DNA of 64,000 nucleotides from Cylindrospermum sp. NIES-4074 (GTDB taxonomy: Bacteria; Cyanobacteriota; Cyanobacteriia; Cyanobacteriales; Nostocaceae). Numbering within the stretch: the first letter of the stretch is position 1; every line of letters begins with the position of its first letter. The stretch covers positions 6,289,687 through 6,353,686 of the forward strand of contig AP018269.1 in the NCBI GenBank assembly GCA_003994795.1, in the 5' to 3' direction. The translations under genes were made by a program, and so were the position numbers. Below the pieces are notes generated by a model that worked only from the letters and a program-made list of their open reading frames with translations, was not told the origin of the DNA and searched no databases. Shown here one piece after another: positions 10,601-18,613 of the stretch.

Positions 10601-11003
10601 CATCAATTCTCTAGAAGCTAACAGCGAAAATACCCTCAGTGCCACTAATTGTCGCCCCATTCCACCATCTCATCCCCAGCCAGAAAAAGTCGAAATGAAA
10701 ACTATCATTGATAACGGTTTTGAACTTAGAGAACAACTACAATCTTCTGAGTTAACTGCCAATCAACCGATTTTTAACTCATTTGCTATCGCTCACGAAT
10801 CTAGCAACCTAATTAGCATGACACCCAATAAAGTATTAAATTTACATACTTCTCAGTATGAAAGGCTAAATGCTAACAATGCCCAATTAACCAAAGCCCA
10901 CACTAGCTTCCTACAAGCCAGACAAGACTTTAGCCAGCAAATGAGCGAAATCATTCAATTGCAGTTAACTTGTGCCCAAAACTTACTGAACGACAATAGG
11001 TAA
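7659..11003 (+). CDS. hglD: KS-like (chain-length-factor type) / acyltransferase protein HglD
   Basis: The 1114-residue protein resembles PfaB. Residues 1-450 have the ketosynthase fold, but the nucleophilic Cys is replaced by Glu (SAVETAAF) and the first His position reads EVCGSGI; only the His of KANIGH remains. It therefore cannot condense and looks like a chain-length or decarboxylase partner. Residues 560-900 are an acyltransferase with AYVYPA and the nucleophile elbow GYSLGE. After a low-complexity stretch, the last ~55 residues form a helical segment similar to the two in HglE (AHTSFLQARQDFSQQM against VHGTYLNHQMEYAKTF). AAGGGGA precedes the ATG. HglD is the name used for the Anabaena homologue in this position. 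Confidence 0.85.
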   Translation: MNNEAKIAIVGMDAIFGECNGLDAFERSIYDGKQHFIPLPSKRWYGIDEQENLLKEYGLPGGKAPLGAYITDFEVDTLAYKIPPNEVEKLNPQQLLLLKVADRALKDAKIPEGGNVAVIIAADTELSIHQLQQRWNSSWQVKDGLNAAEISLPPEKIAQLETIVKNSVHQQVEIGEYLSYIANIMAGRISSLWNFTGPSFTISAVETAAFKALELAQMLLLSGEVDAVVVGAVDLAGGVENVLLRSQWGKINTGINTLSYDQKADGWMVGEGAGAVVLKRHDTALANGDRIYAAIDAINIGQAASVAVDAATVNQVCNQALEMAGIQPADVNYVEVCGSGIPQEDEAEIAGLLQAYPPVGDGLHCGIGSVKANIGHTFIASGIASLIKTALCLYYRYIPATPNWSGVKNPQVWEGSPFYVATESRPWFVKDGICRIAAVNSLGCDGTYAHLILSEEPIQKERPSRYLQQMPFYLFPVAAEDQNNVMEVLNNLQETIAASSSLSTSASQAFATFEQQPQAKYALAITGRNQKELLKEIESARKGINIAFEKGTDWQTPLGSYFTAKPLGQQSAIAYVYPAAVNSYIGIGRNVFRLFPKVFEDLKSNNLYNRAADVEKLVYPRNLSKLTTRQLETLEKRLLNDSLAMFESEIAFARYMTAIFRDDFQVKPQCVFGYSLGETSMMVAQGVWSNFEGGSNTLNSSPLFGDKLSGPKNAVREYWGLTNAPEDNNFWSTYVLMANADQVRECVKNEQHVYLTQINTPEEVLIAGDEAACQRVIKTLGCNAFPAPFDHVIHCEAMRSQFGEIKKVNTLPSASIPGIVFYSAADYQPIALDSETIAHNIAQGLCQELDFPRLVNRVYGDGVKIFIEAGAGSVCSRWIDKILVNKEHLTVSLNRRGMDDHTSIVKALAKLVSHRVGLDLSPLYNLSSATTNQNKLTLRKITLGGNSITAAILSDENRQLFLNDRKQQHHQSIAKYRESKIINSLEANSENTLSATNCRPIPPSHPQPEKVEMKTIIDNGFELREQLQSSELTANQPIFNSFAIAHESSNLISMTPNKVLNLHTSQYERLNANNAQLTKAHTSFLQARQDFSQQMSEIIQLQLTCAQNLLNDNR

Positions 11004-11393
11004 TAGGTAATAGGTAATGGGTAATAGTTTTTTCCAATTACCTATCACCTAAGCTAAAAATCATCTAATTTGCATAATTAAATCAAATAAAACTCTTGTG
11101 GGGTGGGCATCTTGCCCGCCCGATTAATGCAAATTCCATGAAGAACAGCTTATTACCAACTTTCTCGTTCCCAGGTAGAACCTGGGAATGCAACCCAGAG
11201 GCTCTGCCTCGTCGTGTCTAATATGGTTCAAATAAAGCTAGCCCCCCAAATATCCCCTTTTCTTTTCATATGAAATTAAACCCCTTTTTTAAGAGAGGCT
11301 GGGGGTTCGGAAACCGAACCATATTACTTCATCCTTAATCCTTTCTTTTTCATCCTTGATAATCCATTGCTTATAACTTGAGGGATAAATACC
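11004..11393. other. Repeat-filled intergenic region before the PfaD-type gene
   Basis: Right after the stop there are about four copies of the 7-mer TAATAGG with a complementary CCTATTACC-like stretch near 11038. These are followed by a GGGTGGGCATCTTGCCCGCC palindrome (about 11101), a TTCCCAGGTAGAACCTGGGAA palindrome (about 11167) with CCAGAGGCTCTGCCTC, and a 108-bp element with terminal inverted repeats (listed separately). I see no gene. The downstream gene may need its own promoter in the last ~70 bases. Confidence 0.75.
11219..11326. repeat. 108-bp MITE-like element with 11-bp terminal inverted repeats
   Basis: TAATATGGTTC at 11219-11229 is the exact reverse complement of GAACCATATTA at 11316-11326. 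Further in, GCTAGCCCCCCA faces GAGGCTGGGGGT, so the whole element can fold on itself. It has no coding capacity. No clear target duplication was seen. Confidence 0.7.
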
Positions 11394-13073
11394 GTGACAA
11401 CCGTAGATACGGTACGCAGCAAACATGATAATGGTCTTGGTTTTTTCGCCTGGTCGCACAATCAAAACCAAGTATGGAAAGGTTCCTTAGATTGCATATC
11501 TTTTGAGCAAGGAGCCATCAAAGATAAATTGCTGGCATTAAATAAACCTTGTTATATCGTTAAAGTTGCCGGAAAAATCGGTGTCACCAACGATGGGTAT
11601 TTGTCCCCGCTTGACCAAAATACAACAGCAACAGTAGAACTATTACTATCTGTTCCCCCGCTCCGCATCCAACAATTAGGCGACCCTAATTTTCTCACCT
11701 TTCATGGAGTAAAATATGCTTATGTAACTGGCGCAATGGCTGGCGGTATTGCTTCAGAAGAAATGGTAATTGCTCTTGGTAAAGAACAAATATTAAGTTC
11801 ATTTGGTGCAGGTGGTTTAAGTCCAGACCGTTTAGAATCAGCTATTAACCAAATTCAACAAGCTTTACCCAATGGCCCTTACGCATTTAATTTAATTCAC
11901 AGTCCTAATGAACCTGCAATTGAACGCCGTGCAGTTGATTTATACCTCAAATATCAAGTAAGAACAGTTGAAGCTTCAGCATTTTTAGACTTGACTGCTA
12001 ACATCGTTTATTACCGTGCAGCAGGACTAAGTTTAAATGCTAGCAATCAAATTGAAATCAAAAATAAAGTCATTGCCAAAATTTCTCGCCGAGAAGTTGC
12101 CACTAAATTTTTACAACCAGCACCAGCAAGAATTCTTAAAGAACTGGTTGAGCAAGGGCTAATTAGTGAGTTACAAGCAACTCTCGCAGCTAAAGTACCA
12201 ATGGCTGATGATATCACCGTTGAAGCTGATTCTGGTGGACATACAGACAATCGTCCCTTGGTTTGTTTGCTGCCTTCAATTATTGCCTTGCGCGATGAAA
12301 TTCAAGCACAATATCATTACGAAAAACCTATTAGAATAGGAGTAGCTGGGGGAATTGGCACACCACATTCAGCCTTAGCAGCTTTTATGATGGGTGCTGC
12401 CTATATTATGACTGGCTCAATAAATCAGTCTTGCGTTGAATCTGGAGCTTGTGAATATACCAAAAAATTACTAGCTCAAGCAGAAATGGCTGATATGATG
12501 ATGGCTCCAGCAGCAGATATGTTTGAAATGGGAGTCAAGTTGCAAGTCCTCAAACGCGGCACAATGTTCCCCATGCGAGCGCAAAAACTTTACGAATTAT
12601 ACCGCGCTTATGACTCCATTGAAGACATTCCCCTAGCAGAAAGAGAGAAATTAGAAAAGCAAGTTTTCCGCAAAACTATCGCCGAAGTTTGGGAAGGAAC
12701 AGCGGCTTATTTATCCCAAAAAAATCCTGAAAAACTGGGTAAAGCAGTCAATAATCCTAAACTCAAAATGGCTGTGATTTTCCGCTGGTATTTAGGCTTA
12801 TCTTCCCGTTGGTCTAGCACTGGTGAAAAAGGTCGCGAAGTCGATTATCAAATTTGGTGCGGCCCAGCAATGGGTGGCTTCAACGACTGGGTGCGGGGTT
12901 CATACTTATCTGAACAAAATAATCGTCATGTAGTAGATGTTGCTTATCAAATTATGACAGGAGCAGCATTCTTATATCGCATCCAAAGTCTAAAAATTCA
13001 AGGCTTGCAAATGTCTGATTATTACAGTCAATACCACCCAGTACATACCGCTAATTTTTCAGGCTTGATTTAA
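11394..13073 (+). CDS. hglC: PfaD-type enoyl reductase of heterocyst glycolipid synthase (HglC)
   Basis: The 559-residue protein belongs to the PfaD / 2-nitropropane-dioxygenase-like TIM-barrel family, FMN enzymes that reduce enoyl-ACP in PUFA-type synthases. Visible markers are GAMAGGIASEEMV near residue 115, DSGGHTDNRP near 280, the phosphate-binding loop GVAGGIGTPHSALAAFMMGAAY near 320 and TGSINQSCVESG near 345. The length is usual for PfaD. Translation starts at GTG 11394, preceded by GAGGGAT. The gene ends the PUFA-synthase-like set KS/AT/ACP/KR, DH, KS, CLF/AT, ER. The function is well supported; attaching the symbol hglC to this member relies on gene order in Anabaena. Confidence 0.85.
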   Translation: MTTVDTVRSKHDNGLGFFAWSHNQNQVWKGSLDCISFEQGAIKDKLLALNKPCYIVKVAGKIGVTNDGYLSPLDQNTTATVELLLSVPPLRIQQLGDPNFLTFHGVKYAYVTGAMAGGIASEEMVIALGKEQILSSFGAGGLSPDRLESAINQIQQALPNGPYAFNLIHSPNEPAIERRAVDLYLKYQVRTVEASAFLDLTANIVYYRAAGLSLNASNQIEIKNKVIAKISRREVATKFLQPAPARILKELVEQGLISELQATLAAKVPMADDITVEADSGGHTDNRPLVCLLPSIIALRDEIQAQYHYEKPIRIGVAGGIGTPHSALAAFMMGAAYIMTGSINQSCVESGACEYTKKLLAQAEMADMMMAPAADMFEMGVKLQVLKRGTMFPMRAQKLYELYRAYDSIEDIPLAEREKLEKQVFRKTIAEVWEGTAAYLSQKNPEKLGKAVNNPKLKMAVIFRWYLGLSSRWSSTGEKGREVDYQIWCGPAMGGFNDWVRGSYLSEQNNRHVVDVAYQIMTGAAFLYRIQSLKIQGLQMSDYYSQYHPVHTANFSGLI

Positions 13074-13106
13074 CGAACAGAAACCGAGTTTCTCATGACC
13101 TCAAAG

Positions 13107-13129
13107 CCTCTCTCCTACAAGGAGAGAGG
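13107..13129 (+). repeat. Perfect 9-bp hairpin in the intergenic region after hglC
   Basis: CCTCTCTCC and GGAGAGAGG pair around a 5-base loop, inside a wider imperfect palindrome bounded by GACCTC and GAGGTC and an outer GAAACCGAG/CCGGTTTC pair (13080-13195). No T-run follows. It is of the mobile palindrome type common in Nostoc rather than a clear terminator. Confidence 0.6.
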
Positions 13130-13230
13130 TTTGGAGAGAGGTCAGACTGTATTGCATAAAAACTAAAAGCGCTATAGAAAATCCCGGTTTCTTTTTACCT
13201 CCGCCACAACACTACCTTCAAGGCTAGCAA

Positions 13231-13518
13231 ATGAGCATATCTGAACAACCTTATACCGCCCCAAAAATTCAAGCATGGTTAGTCAACCAACTAGCTGAAT
13301 TACTAGGAGTAGAAGCAGCAGAAATTGATATTACAGCACCCCTCGATAGTTACGGTTTAGATTCAGCACAAGCGATGCTACTTGCTGCTAAAGCTGGTAA
13401 ATTTCTCGGTTTTCAACTATCTCCCCTGCTGCTGTGGCATTACCCCACCATTGAATCACTTTCTCAGCGTTTAGCCGAAGAAGCTCAAACTTCAGATTCA
13501 GAAATATTTGAAATTTAG
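13231..13518 (+). CDS. Stand-alone acyl/peptidyl carrier protein
   Basis: This 95-residue protein is a single phosphopantetheine-binding domain. The attachment serine is in [10 protein letters not shown] near residue 50; helix 1 is [16 protein letters not shown] and the C-terminal helix is [15 protein letters not shown]. The motif is of modular PKS/NRPS type, not the DSIKRVE type of the HglE carriers, so it probably serves a different step such as loading or release. HetI, encoded 3 kb downstream, would phosphopantetheinylate it. In Anabaena the carrier domain at this end of the cluster is, as I recall, fused to a thioester reductase (HglB/HetM). Here the protein stops after the carrier and the reductase is missing. 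The next gene starts 36 bases downstream. Confidence 0.85.
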   Translation: MSISEQPYTAPKIQAWLVNQLAELLGVEAAEIDITAPLDSYGLDSAQAMLLAAKAGKFLGFQLSPLLLWHYPTIESLSQRLAEEAQTSDSEIFEI

Positions 13519-13554
13519 ACCTCGAAGCTGTCTTATAAGCAATGGTAAATAAAT

Positions 13555-15423
13555 ATGAATGCATCCGAAATTTTGTCAAGTCTTAAGCAAAAGGGTGTAC
13601 AAATTTGGGTTGAGAATGAAAAATTAAATATTCGTTCTCCCAAAGGCGTATTAACCCCAGGTATTCAGGCAGAACTAGCTGCACTCAAGCCAGAAATTCT
13701 GGAATTTCTCCGCGATGATAGCAAGCCGGCTCAAGGTGCTTATACAGTACCATTAACTCATGATTTAAGTTTACAAACAATTGGTCGTTTAATTGGCGAA
13801 GTTAGCGAGGATTTAAATCAAGAATCTAAGCAACCAATTATCGACCCAAAACTCATGGCTCAAAGGTTAACTATTACCTTTAGACCTCTGCCAAAGGGAT
13901 TCAAAAATACTGAGATTATCAAATTTAGAGCCGAACTCCAACAGAAGTTGCAAGCATACGGTGTGAATGTTGCACCTTGGCAACAAGCTACTACAGAGTT
14001 CCGCTATGAAATTAAAATCCCCTTTCTCAATTGGAAAAAAAGCATCACAACCAGAGTTGTAAAAACTGGTGTTAATGCTGTAATTGATATTGACAGACCA
14101 GCATCTGTTAGAAGTCGCGCAGAAACATTTGCTGCGGAAAAGCTGTATCAACTCTATTCTCGCTTTATTTTAAAAGACCGCAAAATCTCTGTTTCTAGAA
14201 TTGCAGGATTAATTGGTTGGGCTGAAGAGTGTGCAGCTAAATATATTGAAGACCCAACAAATACCCAGGTAATAGTTCTCACTGAATTAGACAGTAAATT
14301 TGTAAATTGGGAAACGCCCTATCAACAAAAAATTAAGATGGGGTTGAATACTCTAGTCAGGACTTTCTCGGAAATTGTGATTGGAGTTTCCCCTTCCCAA
14401 TTTTCAATCTTAAACATGAATCTATCTGATTCAGTCTTTTCTAGAAATGAGATAGATGGATTTGTTTTAAAATCACTAATTCCCAAAGTCTACGTTCCTA
14501 TTTTACCTTTGCCTCTCAGCAAGTTTAAGTTAGGTGAATATCAACCTCAGTCTTCTAGTTATGCCCAAAAGTTAGTTACTTTGAGTAAGCTACTGGCAAA
14601 CACCAACCTGTTTCCACCTGGTTCTAAGTTGAGTGAGGTAATTAAACGCCAATCTCATCGAGATATTGTCAATGTCATTGTCAATGGTAGAACTGGGGTT
14701 TCTTATGGCTTTGTCGCTTATGCAGAACCACCCCGTTATATTGGTGCAATTGAAATAACTGAAAGCGAGTGGCAAAGCTTATCTCCTGTTGTTGGATTTA
14801 ACTTTGATGAAGTCCGCCAAAATGGTATTGGTAGACGGTATTTAAAAACAAAAATTGGGGCAGAATATAAATTCAAGCAAGTTCCTGATATCTGGATACT
14901 CAGCGCTCGTTCTGGTTCCAATAAAACAAATCTGAGTCTAGAAAATGACATTCTCAGAATTGGTTTAACAGATCGGTTATTGCTAGAATTACCCGAAGGA
15001 GTTGATTCACAAGTTGCAGACATTAAGCCTTCATATGATGTTTATGTCATGCTGGCAATCGCTATGTCTTCAGCATTGTATGCACCCAATTTAATTAGCA
15101 ATGGTTTACCCATGATCCATTTCCACGGATACCCAGCAGTGGAATGGTTTCAAGAGGATGAATATTATGTTGGTGTTAACAATCCTTCTGTCCCTTGTGG
15201 AACGTATGAATCAGGAGTGTTTAACTTTCTGGGTATTTATAATTTGGTAAATCAACATGGCGATAATATTTCCCTAGCCAGCTTGATAGAACCAGATCAT
15301 GGAACTAATATCATCACCCCAGATTTAGATTATCTCATCACTAGAGTAATGGCTGGATGTGAACAGTCAGAAATTGAACTTGGTGGAAAACATTTCACTT
15401 CTCTCAAGACCAACACTAAATAG
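13555..15423 (+). CDS. Unrecognised 622-residue protein with N-terminal TubC-like docking domain
   Basis: Residues 1-52 (ILSSLKQKGVQIWVENEKL, RSPKGVLTPG, ELAALKPEILEFL) match the TubC N-terminal docking domain that joins subunits of hybrid PKS/NRPS lines; the carrier protein just upstream is an obvious partner. I do not recognise residues 95-622. There is no condensation HHxxxDG, no adenylation, reductase or thioesterase signature. A histidine-bearing GLPMIHFHGYPAVEWF segment lies near 510 and an AGCEQSEIELGGKHF tail at the end, both possibly catalytic or metal-binding. It stands where the chain-release enzyme of the glycolipid cluster is expected, so a role in release or transfer of the aglycone is a reasonable guess and no more. 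Confidence 0.75.
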   Translation: MNASEILSSLKQKGVQIWVENEKLNIRSPKGVLTPGIQAELAALKPEILEFLRDDSKPAQGAYTVPLTHDLSLQTIGRLIGEVSEDLNQESKQPIIDPKLMAQRLTITFRPLPKGFKNTEIIKFRAELQQKLQAYGVNVAPWQQATTEFRYEIKIPFLNWKKSITTRVVKTGVNAVIDIDRPASVRSRAETFAAEKLYQLYSRFILKDRKISVSRIAGLIGWAEECAAKYIEDPTNTQVIVLTELDSKFVNWETPYQQKIKMGLNTLVRTFSEIVIGVSPSQFSILNMNLSDSVFSRNEIDGFVLKSLIPKVYVPILPLPLSKFKLGEYQPQSSSYAQKLVTLSKLLANTNLFPPGSKLSEVIKRQSHRDIVNVIVNGRTGVSYGFVAYAEPPRYIGAIEITESEWQSLSPVVGFNFDEVRQNGIGRRYLKTKIGAEYKFKQVPDIWILSARSGSNKTNLSLENDILRIGLTDRLLLELPEGVDSQVADIKPSYDVYVMLAIAMSSALYAPNLISNGLPMIHFHGYPAVEWFQEDEYYVGVNNPSVPCGTYESGVFNFLGIYNLVNQHGDNISLASLIEPDHGTNIITPDLDYLITRVMAGCEQSEIELGGKHFTSLKTNTK

Positions 15424-15447
15424 AAACCTGAGTAATGGGCAATAGAA

Positions 15448-15495
15448 GTTAATTACCCATTACCTATTACCTATTACCTATTACCCATTACCCAT
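15448..15495. repeat. Heptanucleotide TACCTAT/TACCCAT repeat upstream of hetN
   Basis: About seven copies of a 7-mer (TTACCTA and TTACCCA variants) fill most of the gap between the 622-residue gene and the hetN-type gene. The same family in inverse orientation stands after hglD at 10999-11030. Confidence 0.9.
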
Positions 15496-15505
15496 CCCTA
15501 TTATC

Positions 15506-16369
15506 ATGACAATCATCAAAGGTAAGACAGTGCTTTTGACCGGTGCTTCACGCGGTCTTGGAGTATATATGGCTCGTAATTTGGCAAAAGAGCAAGCAAC
15601 TGTGGTTTGTGTTTCTCGTTCCGAGTCAGGGTTAGCTCAAACTTGCGCTGAAATTAATGGTTTGGGTGGTAAAGCAATTAGTATTCCCTTTGATGTTAGA
15701 AATCTGGAAGGTTTATCAAATTTAGCACAACAGGTTAATGAAGTTGCTGGGCCAGTGGATATTTTAATTAATAATGCTGGTATTGAAATTCATCGAATTT
15801 TTGCAGATTATTCTCTAGAGGAAATTCAGTCAGTATTGACAACTAATCTGCTTTCTGTGATGGAATTAACTCGTCAGTTTCTACCAAGTATGTTAGAACG
15901 GCGTAGTGGACATATTGTGAATATTGCTTCTCTTGCTGGTAAAAAGGGAGTTGCTTACAGCAGCATTTATTCAGCCAGTAAAGCCGGTTTGATTATGTGG
16001 ACTGATGCAATTAGGCAAGAATTGGCTGCAAGTGGCATCAAGGTTTCAGCAATTTGTCCCGGTTATGTCTGTGAAGCTGGAATGACGGTTGATAGTTGCG
16101 TACCAATACCCAAATTAGCGGGTGCATCTAAACCAATAAATGTAGCTAATGCCATCATCAAGGCTATTAAGCGAAATGAGGTAGAGGTAATTATCAATGA
16201 AAATGTGATACTAGAATATTTCACAAAACAAATGTTTGCTATTGGACAAATTTCACCCCGCTTGGTAGATTATATGTATCGCTGGATGGGTGTGGTGGAA
16301 CTAAATCAAAAGCGGGTGGAAAGTTTGGAAAAAAGTGAATATTTAGGAATTGATTCTCCTCATAAATAG
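15506..16369 (+). CDS. hetN: HetN-type short-chain dehydrogenase/reductase
   Basis: The 287 residues equal the length of Anabaena HetN, and the position between the glycolipid genes and hetI is the same. The protein is a classical SDR: TGASRGLG cofactor loop (residues 12-19), NNAG near 90, Ser of NIASLAG near 142 and YSASK near 155, so ketoreductase activity should be intact. In Anabaena 7120, HetN also carries ERGSGR, whose RGSGR pentapeptide keeps already formed heterocysts spaced. The homologous stretch here reads ERRSGH (15895-15912), so the patterning peptide is absent. The gene may serve only glycolipid ketoreduction in this strain. The start ATG is 10 bases after the heptamer repeats. 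Confidence 0.85.
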   Translation: MTIIKGKTVLLTGASRGLGVYMARNLAKEQATVVCVSRSESGLAQTCAEINGLGGKAISIPFDVRNLEGLSNLAQQVNEVAGPVDILINNAGIEIHRIFADYSLEEIQSVLTTNLLSVMELTRQFLPSMLERRSGHIVNIASLAGKKGVAYSSIYSASKAGLIMWTDAIRQELAASGIKVSAICPGYVCEAGMTVDSCVPIPKLAGASKPINVANAIIKAIKRNEVEVIINENVILEYFTKQMFAIGQISPRLVDYMYRWMGVVELNQKRVESLEKSEYLGIDSPHK

Positions 16370-16557
16370 CCCTAACGACTGGAAGTCGCGGCTACCAGAA
16401 CGAAGTCCGCCTGCGCGGACTGAATTCAGATTTTAAAAGTTGTATGGGGGCAAAATTAAAATAGCCCTAACGACTGGAAGTCGCGGCTACACAAACGAAG
16501 TCCGCCTGCGCGGACTGAATTCAGATTTTGAAACTTGTGTGGTGGCAAAATTCAAGA
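16368..16557. repeat. Two tandem ~95-bp palindromic repeats between hetN and hetI
   Basis: Two copies (from about 16368 and from about 16463) share TAGCCCTAACGACTGGAAGT, an AACGAAGTCCGC/GCGGACT hairpin and a CAAAATT tail. They separate the convergent hetN and hetI genes and contain no gene. Related TCGCGGCTAC and GTCCGC palindromes recur near 36755-36922. Confidence 0.85.
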
Positions 16558-16603
16558 TATGAAAGTATCTTTGTTTGTACTCATGAGTTAGTATTCAGCA
16601 CTC

Positions 16604-17344
16604 TTAATAGTGCCAGCATTGGAGATGTAAACTATCACCCGCTACGACAACAGCAGATCGATAATTGTCAGCAGGTATTAACTCTAATAAACTCCAGTTT
16701 TCAGAGGTTAACAATTTCGCTGGTTCAGTGGGTGTGAGGGATACTTCAATTTGTTCTAGTTGGGCTAGTCCTTCTCCAGTTGCTTTTAAATAGGCTTCTT
16801 TGCAAGTCCAGTAGCGGAAGAATATTTGTGGCTGTTGCTCAACAGGGAGCGATCGCACTAAATTATATTCTCTCGGCAAAAAGAACCGCTTGGCAAGGCT
16901 CTCTAGGTCGGAAACTGGGCGGATATGTTCAATATCTACACCAATTTGTCGCTGATAACTCACCCCACACAAACCCAATCCCTCGGAGTGAGACAAGTTA
17001 AACGACAGCCCACTATCAGCAAGTGTATCTGCTAGCACTGGCTTACCACGGGGCAGATAATCAAACCGCACTTTTGCCGGTTCAATATCCAAATATTGGC
17101 CTAATATAGAGCGAAGGATGCCCCTACCAGCAATAAAACGCTGTCGATGTTTGGGAAAATAAAACCGATCAGCCCGCGCTATTTCTTCACTAGAGAGGGT
17201 TTGAGCCAACGATTGCAGTTTTATTTCTGGTTGCTCCAAGTCTATTTGCCAGATATGTACATCATCGGGCAACAAAGTTAAATCTGTTGGTGCAGGTAGC
17301 CAGAGAGAATTAAAATCGGCATTATTCAGACCAAGGGGATTCAT
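16604..17344 (-). CDS. hetI: HetI, Sfp-type 4'-phosphopantetheinyl transferase
   Basis: The enzyme converts apo to holo carrier proteins by moving phosphopantetheine from CoA to the conserved serine; the clients here are the HglE carrier domains and the free carrier protein. The family signatures are complete: RGKPVL near residue 100, FNLSHSEG near 115, GVDIEHIRP near 133 with the Mg-binding Asp and Glu, and FRYWTCKEAYLKATGEGL near 180. The length (246) fits the Sfp/HetI class. It converges on hetN and is followed upstream, after 12 bases, by an alpha/beta hydrolase gene on the same strand. Confidence 0.93.
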   Translation of the reverse strand: MNPLGLNNADFNSLWLPAPTDLTLLPDDVHIWQIDLEQPEIKLQSLAQTLSSEEIARADRFYFPKHRQRFIAGRGILRSILGQYLDIEPAKVRFDYLPRGKPVLADTLADSGLSFNLSHSEGLGLCGVSYQRQIGVDIEHIRPVSDLESLAKRFFLPREYNLVRSLPVEQQPQIFFRYWTCKEAYLKATGEGLAQLEQIEVSLTPTEPAKLLTSENWSLLELIPADNYRSAVVVAGDSLHLQCWHY

Positions 17345-17356
17345 TGCGTGGGGTCT

Positions 17357-18460
17357 TCAATTTTGAATTTGGAATTTGGAATTTTGAATTTCCCGCAGGG
17401 GTTGACGCTGTTCTCCTAGCCACTGTAACACCCGATTCCATGCCCACCAAGGATCAGGGTCTTGGGCTTGGCGCTGTCCTCGTTTGCTACTCAAATAGCC
17501 AAGATGACCGCCGTAACGGGTGAGCAACAAATCTATCATCGGATTGCTTTCACTGGCAGCTGACAACTCAGGAACGATCGCCGGATGAAAAAATGGATCA
17601 TTGGCAGCATAGAGTATTAAGGTGGGTTTGGTTAACTTGGGCAACAGTTGTAAAGCATTACTGGCTTCATAATATGCTTCCACTGTGGGAAAACCCAATC
17701 GCTTAATTACCAGTTCCTCATCAAACCCCCAAATGCTATTTGCCCGATTAATTGCTTCAGCGTCAAAAGCTCCTGGATGAGCATCATGGATTTGCCAGGC
17801 GAGTTTCTTCAAATTACGGGCAATTCCTACCTCAAAGTACTTGCCAATGGGTTGTTTGACTAAATAAGTGAGCGATCGCAAAGAATCCAAATTTGGACAA
17901 ATCACCGCCCCACCCACAATGTCACTCTCTTTGAGTCCTAAATACTCGCCCCCCCTAGTTAAATCCGCCGCAATTTTTAGCCCCCAGAGTGCCAATTGTC
18001 CCCCTAATGAGAACCCCGTAAACCAAAATTTTTTCGGACAGCCCATTGCCGCAGCCGTAGCCGCAATATGCACAAAATCCTCCCCCTCATACAAGCCATC
18101 TGAGGTTAACGTTGGGGATAATTCAGCCGTTTTACCGTGGGCACGCCAATCAAATAACACTACAGCATATCCTTGGGCATAAGCTTTACGCCCCAGCAAA
18201 CGCAAAGACCATTGATCATCCAAACTTCCTGTAATGCCATAAGTACCCACAATCGTGCTATGGGCATTCTCCGGTATGGCGACCCAACCAAAAATTGGCA
18301 CACCTTGCCCACCCATAAAGACAGTTTTGTGATATGGCGGCTCTGGATCTAGAGAAGTACTTTCCCAATTACGCTCTCCCCACAAAGCAGTGTAAATAGT
18401 GGAAGCCACACCGTTTTGCAACAACTGAGGCGGTTTATAGGCGGGAAAATCCATCATCAT
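17357..18460 (-). CDS. YheT-like alpha/beta hydrolase
   Basis: The 367-residue protein belongs to the YheT/COG0429 group of alpha/beta hydrolases. The nucleophile elbow is TGFSLGGQLALWG near residue 150, DWRAHGKT lies near 107, and the likely acid and His are in LYAANDPFFHP near 285 and RYGGHLGYL near 320. The substrate is unknown; relatives act on esters or lipids. The C-terminus ends EIQNSKFQIQN, which is encoded by an ATTCAAA heptamer repeat (17362-17390), so the original stop was probably replaced when the repeat grew in. The gene lies 12 bases upstream of hetI on the same strand and may share its transcript. Three consecutive ATG codons open the frame. Confidence 0.8.
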   Translation of the reverse strand: MMMDFPAYKPPQLLQNGVASTIYTALWGERNWESTSLDPEPPYHKTVFMGGQGVPIFGWVAIPENAHSTIVGTYGITGSLDDQWSLRLLGRKAYAQGYAVVLFDWRAHGKTAELSPTLTSDGLYEGEDFVHIAATAAAMGCPKKFWFTGFSLGGQLALWGLKIAADLTRGGEYLGLKESDIVGGAVICPNLDSLRSLTYLVKQPIGKYFEVGIARNLKKLAWQIHDAHPGAFDAEAINRANSIWGFDEELVIKRLGFPTVEAYYEASNALQLLPKLTKPTLILYAANDPFFHPAIVPELSAASESNPMIDLLLTRYGGHLGYLSSKRGQRQAQDPDPWWAWNRVLQWLGEQRQPLREIQNSKFQIQN

Positions 18461-18613
18461 AGGGAATTTTGTGTAATTTAGTCTTGATTTCGGGATTCTT
18501 TAATCTTAATATTTATGTAAGATTTAAAATCTTTTTTATAATCAAGACAGCAATCTTTGTATCTACCAAAGGTTCTTAATTATCCTTAAATAAGTAGTCA
18601 TAATTTTTTAAGA

